A DNA stretch of 64,000 nt from Phorcus lineatus (lineage: Eukaryota; Mollusca; Gastropoda; Trochida; Trochidae). The translations under genes were made by a program, and so were the position numbers. The stretch spans positions 4,640,764 to 4,704,763 of the forward strand of contig OV121094.1 in assembly GCA_921293015.1 (NCBI GenBank), in the 5' to 3' direction. Numbering within the stretch: position 1 is the stretch's first letter; every line of letters starts with the position of its first letter. Below, one piece after another: positions 24,786 to 34,400 of this stretch. Below the pieces are notes generated by a model. The model made no database searches, was not told the DNA's origin, and saw only the letters and a program-made list of their open reading frames with translations.

Positions 24786-26670
24786 GGACAATGAAAATAA
24801 TATCATGTAAACAGACCTGGTTCATTATCCAAAATAATTTCTAAAGAAATAAGTTTCATGGTGCATCAATATCTTTCAATCATAATAAACTCTCTCAAAT
24901 GTAACTTCCAACAAATATCACAGTATTTTTATCACAATTCTTTTATCACATGATAATAATTTCATTCAAAGACAATTTGAAAGGATAGAAAAATAGTTAT
25001 GAGCTTTATAACTCCTCTGGGATTGAAAATTTATTATCTTAGTTTGATGACAAATTTTAGGGAAATAGTATATTCTTTTCATTCAAAAGACAAGATCTCA
25101 CGTGATTGGTCACAACCCTTCAATAGGATTCTATTTATAGTTGCATGACACAAATATGTAGGACTAAAATCATTTCTCTATGGTTGCCATGGTGGACATC
25201 CCATACATGAAGTACATAACATCAAAATTATATTCAGGGGAGATAATTAAGCCAATGCTTTCCAAATAAGATGTTGGAATGCCATTACTTGTTTTGCTAA
25301 TGCATGGATAAAAAACTGTGAAAGGTATTTAGTGTGTTAAAATGGCCTCTACAGGTAAACATTTAAAAAAAAAAAATCTTGACAATTATAACCAGGGGCG
25401 AGACATCTCTTAGTAGATTATAGCTTGACAGAAGACAATATTTTTAAAAAGTCTTAACTCCTTTGCTTGTCATTAAGATTTTATGGGGTCACTAAATGAG
25501 TGTGATACTATGAATAAAATAATTATTATTCCTATGTGAGTATTTTTACGTCATGTTTTCTCTGAAATAAATGGAATGATGAGTGAAAAAATGAAGAAAT
25601 GAAATGAAAGAACTATCCATCATCTTAACCGATTTTGTAAGGAAAGCTGCTTACAGGTGGCTTTGAGCAATAGTTCCTAAATATGAACATATATTTTTTT
25701 GATGAGGACTTCAAATTGAATTAAAAAATACTTTTTTCTCACATGACTCACATTGTAACGTAACATCATAATGCTATGAGATCACTTTAGTGTAAGGCCT
25801 CATGTGTCCCAGAGTTTTCATTGAAAACTATGAAGAGTAATTTTGGATGATGAGTAGACTCTTAAAGTAAAGATCTCAGTAGAATCAGTAGCTTTTAAAA
25901 TGTCTTAATGACAAGGTAATAGAATTTAATTGGATGAGATTCTCTATGTAACAGTGATATCTAAGCACATTTTAGAAAATGTAAAAAATGAAAATTTTCA
26001 AATGAGAGCTTCAGAGATCTCTGTAAACCTTGAATATTTTCTACTGGCTTAAATGTGGTAGATTTGCCACAACATCCCCTGTAAGGCAGTCCCAGTCACT
26101 TGCTATCTAAGCCTTGCAGTATATCCTTAACTTTTATCTGCCACCTCTTTGCCTTATGTGACTGACTCTGAGAGTCCTTTCAAAAATGTTGTCAAAATAA
26201 TTTTGGTGGAAAGCAACAAGGCACAAACTAGGCAATGGGTGAGTTTGGCACAAGGTAATCCTTGCAGAAACATATACTAGCCATGCAAACGTAGGGCGGG
26301 ATCTTTATAAATGTTAAATGTTTCCTATTGAAAACACTCAAAAAGATGCTAACATTCTTATTTGGGCAGAATATTTAAAGGAAAAGTACAAAAAACAATT
26401 CTAAGCACCACTAATCATTTTGGTACTGATAAAAAATAATAGTTTAAGCAATGGCTATATGAATGAGTTCTAAATCAATAATTGGTAGCATAAATGCGAT
26501 TTTTTCAAGAAAAATGTCCTAAACAAAACTAAACTATTTACTTCTTGTTCGAATTTGGTTCTTCAAGACATCAGCAAAATAACATATTAAATTGTAAATA
26601 AACCCGTTACCCTTTTTTAGATATAAGATGACAATTTACAAGCAATATATTAGACCTGTGTATCCTGGCC

Positions 26671-27634
26671 TCAGTGGCGAGACGATATATCCCGATTCTA
26701 GTTTTATTAAGCGAGAGGATATATCATGGAATTATTGCCAAGGAACCTGCGAGACGGTTATCATCTCGATACAGTGGTTGCGATACAATACGTATCCCGA
26801 TGCTCTACAGTTTATGAAAGAACTATAGATAGGACATAGAACAGTAATGTTATTGTCATAGAGACATAAAGGGAAATCACAAAATTAGAGTGGGTATGAA
26901 AATACATATAAAATATCAGAAATATCATAAAATTTCTCTTTCTGTTTCTATTCTAATCACTGTTATCTCTGAAATAAAAGAAAAAACTTTTTAGCTTCTA
27001 TACAAATTATGTTAACAGTATCGGGATATATTGTCTCTTGTGGCGATACATCGATGTATTGTGGACCCTTTCAATATAAATATCCTGATATATTGTCCAG
27101 TCTGATTAAAATCGACCCTGTTCCGAGGAATAAAAGTTTCAAAAAATTGACTCTATCGAGATTCGAACTCTATCTGTCTAGGCCATCCTCTCCACTGGGT
27201 CTGACCGCACCCTACTGTAGCGCACGTTCTTGCGTAAAGTAAGCTAACCCATCACAATGCGTGCGGCAAAAGCATTCTGTATCAGTAGCTAGGGGCAAGT
27301 AACTCCCATTTACCATTCGTTAACCTTGATCGCCGCTATCTTTATTCTAAACGCGATGATGTGATTGGTTCGCTATTGACTAGGTTTTGTCTGCGCTAAA
27401 CTGGTGTCGGCACGTGCGCTACAGTAGGGTGCGGTCAGACCCAGTGGAGAGGATGGCCTAGACAGATAGAGTTAGAATCTCGATAGTCAATATTTTGAAA
27501 CTTTTATTCCTCGGAACAGGGTCGATTTTAATCAGACTGATATATTGTCTAAACATGTTTTGTATCGATGCACCCGTATCGCGTAGAAGACGATGCAAAC
27601 ATAGATACCATCGATGAATCGTTACACCACTACA
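26671..27634. mobile_element. Possible old hAT-like element carrying the foldback insertion
   Basis: The right end reads GATGAATCGTTACACCACTA, the reverse complement of a CAGTGGTGTAAC-type hAT terminus. The left end begins CAGTGGCGAGACGATATATC. The interior has many GATACA/TATCG strings on both sides of the foldback at 27098-27540. No matching 8 bp target duplication was found, so the limits are tentative. Confidence 0.35.
27098..27540. mobile_element. Foldback element with about 135 bp inverted arms and 10 bp target duplication
   Basis: The left arm (from CAGTCTGATTAAAATCGACC to GCGCACG near 27230) is matched inverted by the right arm from about 27411 to 27540. ATATATTGTC flanks it on both sides. 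The arms contain CCATCCTCTCCACTGGGTCT and CACCCTACTGTAGCGCACG. The roughly 180 bp centre shows no coding. A 9-11 bp duplication suggests Mutator-type transposition; that link is inferred. Confidence 0.85.
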
Positions 27635-27644
27635 ATATATACAT

Positions 27645-28099
27645 CAAAGAAGCAGAGGATGCAAAGAGTGCCAAATTCCACTTGTTACATTTGAGGAAAG
27701 ATAAAAAATTAAAGGGGGACTGAACTTCTGAAAAGTGTCCAGACATGGTCTCAGAACTTTCTACAGAAACTTATTCTCTTCAACTCACATTACAGTTTGA
27801 GTAATAATTTGAACTAAACATTGTTGAACCAGCACGGTGGACATGCATTTCAATACCACAGAAATAGATTTAATAAATTTTGTATCTTGTGTCTATTTTT
27901 TTTATTGATTGGGGAAAGGATGGACAACTACAATATCAATTTGGACTAGACAAGAAAATTGGTTTTGTGTGTATAGACTGAAGAGCACTTCATATTCAAT
28001 TTGGCACATGGAAGCACAGCCCTCCTTCAATGCAAGATTGTGTATATCTGGTTGCTCCTAGCAGTAACAAGATGGATGACACTAACAAATATTTCAAAT
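27645..28099. other. 3' flank of receptor A distal last exon
   Basis: AT-rich DNA. A minus-strand AATAAA (plus TTTATT at 27901-27906) lies about 195 bp beyond the distal stop codon and could be its polyadenylation signal. Confidence 0.35.
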
Positions 28100-28413
28100 T
28101 TAAGAAATTACAGAAAAGTTGCTGCCAAAATCATAATGTTTGAGACTGTCCCCAAGCTCAGGAAACCCTGATGCTGCAGTTCTAGGATTTGGACAAGTAG
28201 CAGCATCAGCAACAGCATCAGCAGTAGGGGAATCACCATCAGCAACAGCAGTAGGAGCATCAGCAGATGCATCTGCATCAACACCAGCTTCAAATTCAGC
28301 GGGAACATTAGGAACATTGGCAGGTGAAGCATAAGCAGGACAATGGGTGTTGTCAAGTTGCAGCAGTGTTCCTCTAGGGTCGGTCTCATTGGTGGGTCTT
28401 CCCGTGGCTCTGT
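28100..28413 (-). CDS. Receptor A distal alternative last exon with Ala/Asp repeats
   Basis: 314 nt, phase 1, acceptor GATTTTCCAG, 103 residues then TAA. The middle is a low-complexity Ala/Asp/Val tract (ADASADAPTAVADG) coded by an imperfect GCTGAT-type repeat, and the end reads HYDFGSNFSVIS. Both last exons accept the same phase, so this is either an alternative terminal exon or is used when 29472-29608 is skipped. Confidence 0.72.
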
Positions 28414-31400
28414 CTGGAAAATCAAAATATGACACTGTATGACATATGATGAAAAAAGATAAATTTCTGAATAGGAAAGGTGTCATTACATAGGTAAGGC
28501 AAAATTTCGTAAATTGAGACGATAGATTAAGCCTTCATATCAAGAAGCTATGAGGACAAGTCAAGGGATATGATAGCTTTGTCTTATAACTGTATTCCTG
28601 GACAGTTTTGAAGCCCCAAGTTAAGGCTTAGAGATGATAAATACAGTTAAATAGAGATGCCATACTCAGAAAGACTAAGGTTCTAGCACATACTCGGCAA
28701 TAGACTTGATCCTCCATTAGTGACTAAGGTCGGCCAATCTTGTGTGATGGCAGCAGGGGGGTTAACTGCTGAAAAATAAACTGATGCATTATTTAATCTA
28801 AATAGGAAATAAATTGATTTATTTTTCACAGAACCCAAAACTTTTTTTTAACATAAAACTTTCTAGAAAGCTTCATTTCATGTGTATCAAAGTCAAATTC
28901 ATCATATAAATCAATTCTTAAAAGGAATTATTTGTGGGATAACAAAATAGAGCCATTGGCTCTGTAACTCATCAAGATATCGATAATTCATTTTATGAAT
29001 GGTGACAGGGTCACCCCAAGAGCTGCAATAGGATCACCAAATCCATTCATCATAATCCTCGTTTACTTAAGACTCTGTACACAAAACTTCTGATTTTGGA
29101 GGGAAGTTAAGATTTATGATGGAAGAACAGAAAATGGAGCATGCCAACATATTTTTGGAAACTTATTTAAAGCAGATAATTATTACTTACAAGGTTATTT
29201 GAATATGTAAATCGGACGACATCTTAACATTCATATGGCCATTTTTAGTTTACAAACAAAAACAAACCAATGTCATAAGAATGGCATTAAAGAGATAAAG
29301 ATATAACTTCAAACAAGGGATCTGAACTTAAATCAGGTCATATGATATTTTGGCTCTTAAGCCACACAAAAAATTCACGAAACATACTCTTTGTCACTAA
29401 ACAAAAGAGATTACTTAAAGCAGGTACTAAATTACAGAATTATGATGCATGTATGTTGAAATCAACATTAATTAAATACTTTGATCGGCTGGCTCGGTGG
29501 GTGGGATGAACGGTTGGGTGACCTCATCAGTGTCTGACTTTGAGTCTCTGTGAGATACTACGCTGTTTAAATCTGATGTATAGCGTGTCCTATTCTTGGC
29601 AGGTACATCTGAAAGTTTGATATCAATTATACTAATAATATATACAGTGGTGTTCAATACCATGTTGTTACTGTAGAGCTGTACCAATGTACATTTGAAG
29701 TATTAACAGTAGATGAGAGATGAAATGTTCGTCAGTTTCGTTACTGTTCTGTCCTGTTTGTTGAAATCTATAAATATGTAACAATTTCTGTAAAATATTA
29801 ACCCATTTTTTTGGTAATATTAATACTAATATTATGAAAAGTGGTTTAAATAACGACATATATACCATCTTTATTTTCCCCTATTAAGGAAATTGATTTC
29901 TTGGTTGAGACTGTTAAAGATATTGTTGGTATTATACCTTACATGTATATGATATTCTAATTATCATCCCCAATACCTATCCTATTTCAGTCATCACACC
30001 ATGTACCTATCATATTTATCATACCACATACTCATGATATTCCAATTATCATACCACATACCTATCATATTCAAATCATCATACCATATATTTTAAATAT
30101 TTCAATTATCACACCATAATTATAATATTCCAAACTACATACCACATACTTATAATATTCTAATTATCATACCAAATACCAATCATATTCAAAATATCAT
30201 ACCACATACCTATAATATTCCAATCATCGTACTATGTACCTTTCAAGTTTCTTACTTCATATCAAATCATACCACGTACCTGACGAGTGATATGTGGGAG
30301 GAGAGGAAGGACGTTCTTCATGATCGGAGCCCTCACAAGTTATCTCCCCTTGCCCTAAGGCTCTTGGAGATGAAGTGTCAGCTCGTTCTGTAAATCAATT
30401 ACCGGTAGTCATTTATCAAATCAGTCTGTATTTCAATTGAGCATATTTCAATAACTTAAATACTCAGTATTTTGATTCATAAGCTGGGCCTAGATTTTCG
30501 AAGCTGTGTAATTGTAAGCCAATGTTAATGTATGGTACTAACAACTATCTTAGCACTAAGATAGCTTCGAAAATTTAGGCCCTGTTCTTGAAGTTTGTAT
30601 TAGTTGTATTGCTTTTCAGGGTTATCATATTCAGAGATAAAGATAAGATTTTACTTACGGGAATTTGAAATTGATGAACAACAACAACTGTATCTACAGT
30701 AACATCTTATACCTGAAACATGAAAAATATGTATAATTTTCACAGACATGAATGGTAATGGTGATTAAAAAATTTACACGAACAGGCAACTAAACAGGCA
30801 TGTGGAGACAGTGAAAATGACTGAGCGAAATACAACTTTCTGTATTTTAGATTAGGACGCATAACGTCCTGTACCTTGTCGTTTCTAGTTCTTACCTGCT
30901 TTGTTGCGCTTGCATGAAACGAGCACCATCACCGCCACAGCCACTAAACACACAACAGCTGGAATAATGTTGAACAAGTTCCTCAAATAGCTGCCATCAC
31001 TGTAACAACCACATACTTATGTTATGATGCAGCCCTTCCTTATGCAAAATAGGCATCTTGACAAGTTTGTTTTTCCTTTTAAGCTTAATGCCTATACATT
31101 ACTTGCGCCTAAGTAACAAAGCACATTTTATCCATAAAGTGAGTATCCAACACTTTTCTTCTGCCGGACTGGGAATTTCAGTCCCAAGTTCACAGTTCCT
31201 TATTCAAATCTTGATGATAGAATAGAGTTCCCGGTAATAGCGTTGGTAATTGAATTGTGTTTACAGCAATCTTTTATCCTCTTTCCTATTGGAGTTCTAC
31301 TCTGCTTGTCATTGTCGTAGAAACGTAGTGCAGTATCATGACAGAAGGCTTTGCTCTTTTAAAACATTTAATCAACGTTAGTCATCGTTAATACATTGTC

Positions 31401-34400
31401 ACCTGTTAGCTGTTACGGTGGTACGTTACAGTCCGAATGAAGCTTTGGATGCGGCATCGAAGCTTTTGACCTTGTTGCCTCGCAATCTAATGGACTGTGT
31501 CTGATGGCAATGCAACCTCTACTTTCGCTTTTGAGTGCCAAGAAATTTTGAATATGGATTCTATCATTAACAGAATTAAACACGTTAATTTTTATTTACC
31601 TAAGAGAATTAAAAAACATGTCTTCATCTCAATTATAGTGCTCAATAGTGCCCCTTCCCCCCTTCTTGATTTACCTTACAGTTGTTGTGTTAGTGTGTGC
31701 TTCATTTGTATCTTCTTGAATTAGATTGCTGCCTGGAGTGGTCCAGCCTTGTTACCTTGACTTTTGATTTTCCTTGACGCTGCCTGTTACATTAACTGTT
31801 GAGTTTGCAACCATCTCTGCAGTAGTCCTGAAATATTAGACATAAACATTCATGTTTTTGTATGAATCTACAATGAATAAATGAGAAAATTAAAATGCAT
31901 TTCATAGTTTTACAACATAAGTAATTTTAAACAGAAAAACTGATTGTTAAAAGATGGCAATAATACATGTATGTCAGGTGTAACAAAAATACATTTTAAT
32001 TCATTTGAATTAATCCCAGTCAATGAGATTTCCATTCTTACTCTTTGAAGTTATTATGACCTTTGAACACAAAGAAACAGACACTTTTTAAGAGCATAGA
32101 ACATCAGGTTACCTTGTTGATTGTTCAGATGGCTTGGTGGTCAGCACAGGTATTGGAGAGCAGGGTTCGAATCCAACAGTGGGTTTGTGGGTACCTTCAG
32201 GGCAAGGATGACATTTTCCTGGAGAACAATTTATTTATTAGAAAAGAAAATCTCTCTCTCTACTAAAAAGAGCACAAGTTACAAACTTATTGGCTGCTGG
32301 ATGGGCTCTATTTATAAAACAGCTTATACCAGTACATCAAAAGTCTATCATATATAAGGCAGTGAAAGTGAAATTGCAACAACTTCCAACACAACAAAAC
32401 AATTTTTCAAAAGGGAAAATATATTAGAGAGGGTATGGAAAACTTTGTAAAAGAGGCTAGGGGAAGTTTCACTTGCCAATCACAGCTATTATACATGATT
32501 CATTCAGTTAGTCAAATGAGGCTTAAACCATGTGGGTAAATCAAAAATAATATATCATTAAAGAAATAACATACCATCAATGACTGAGTAGTTCACTGCA
32601 CACTTGTTCTTTAACCTGACACACTCCAGTCCTTGTTTGACGTAGCCTTCGCTCGCCTTGCATACACACGTGGTGTTGAAGCACCTGCCATAACTGTCTT
32701 TGTGGATTATGAGCTCCTCTGCAATTTAATTATGATCATTAAAATTGCAGAGGATATTAACTAACCTAACTATCTAAATACTTAACAATTTCGTATAACA
32801 CAGAGAGCTCAACAGATATTTAGTAAGATCAAGCTTAAAAGACAATGGACCTTAATCAGCTACATACATACACTTATTGTGACCTTGGTTAAAGCACACA
32901 TCTTACCTTCTTAAGTACATCCAAGACTTGGCCTGTAGCAATTGATATTTCAATGTAATTGATTAAACCTGCCAATCACATACTATTATCATTACACTGG
33001 TTTTGTTTTATCACATAGCTGGTATCTCATCTCCTTCAGTATTTTCAAGGTGAAGTCTGTAGCACTTGATATTTCAATGTCATTGATTAAACCTGCCACT
33101 CAAATACTATCATTATGACACTGTTTATGTTTTATCACATAGCTGTTTCACGTATCTATCATGGGCAAGATATTACCAAAATTACATTAAAATTATATTT
33201 ATAGAAATAAGAAAAATGTATGATTAATTTACAGAAATATCCAAATTACATTAACAATTCAAATATACAATTTATCATTATTCATAAGATACAAAGTCTT
33301 TTACATAGTCACAATCTTTTACAAGTAGACCATATTTCTCATAATCACCTTTTCACCTAAGGATACAAAATGTCAGAGTAAAATCTTCATTCTAAAAAGT
33401 AGACAACTCGTCTATCTAAGACAATAATCTTTAATTAATAATCCTTTTACAAGCGTTGACACTGACAGTGATTTTAGTAGATAAAGCCTTAGGCTAATTA
33501 AGCTAATCCACTTAAGAACTTAATTGACCTCGTCTAATTAATCTTCAAGTTTTCCAGACATGTCAATTTATAAGTCCAATGAAAACAATAACTGGCTAGA
33601 ATATTAGTGACACTGTTAACAAGATTAAAAATCAAACCAATGAAAGATCACCTTCATTTACCTATATAAATCAAGATAGAAATTAAATCTTCAGTTAGAG
33701 TTTGGATTTCATCTAGGCACTTCTCAATACTCCAGGGGCTGAGTGTATATATATATAGATTGTCATGCCCCTGGAGGGATCATCCAGCTGTAATCTACAT
33801 GTTATTATCATTGTGTTATTATAATCATTCCTGTGAATAAATGTGTGCATAACTATTCCATGGACTTTGGATTTCTTCTGCCTAGAGTTAATTCCCCATT
33901 AAAAACTAGACAGCAAGACCGTCATCCCGGAATATCCAAAGTTGGGGCAGATGAGGAATACCTACAACCCTGCTTCAGCTTTGTGATATATCTCTCCTTC
34001 AGTACATTCAAGGTGAGGTCTGTAGCACTTGATGTTGTCTTTGAAACTTATGCACCCTGCCCATACATACAGTATTTATGACACTGGTTACATTTGACAC
34101 TATCGCTGATTCAGTAAGTTCAAACCAAGCCCTGAAGCTTCTTAAATTTCAATGCAGTGATTCAACCTGCTATACACATACCAGTATGACACTGGTTCGT
34201 ATGACACTGGTTATGTTCAAGCACTTATCTGATACCCAGATTTCTTCAGTTCATTCAAGGTGGGGACTGTAGCACTTGAGTTTCCAATGTTACCAACTGA
34301 CCCTGCCATACACATACAGTTTTAAAGGCATATGATATAATTTACCATAAAGTTGAACTCAACCTGCCATACACATACAATATTTATGACACTGGTTATG

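Larger units (their letters stand above)
24000..26630. other. AT-rich stretch with microsatellites only
   Basis: Two simple repeats are listed separately. Otherwise I see no exon-like or RNA-like feature on either strand. Confidence 0.4.

Noticed and set aside
24619..24844. Poly-Ile and poly-Met frames on opposite strands
   Set aside because: They are produced by the (GAT)n microsatellite.
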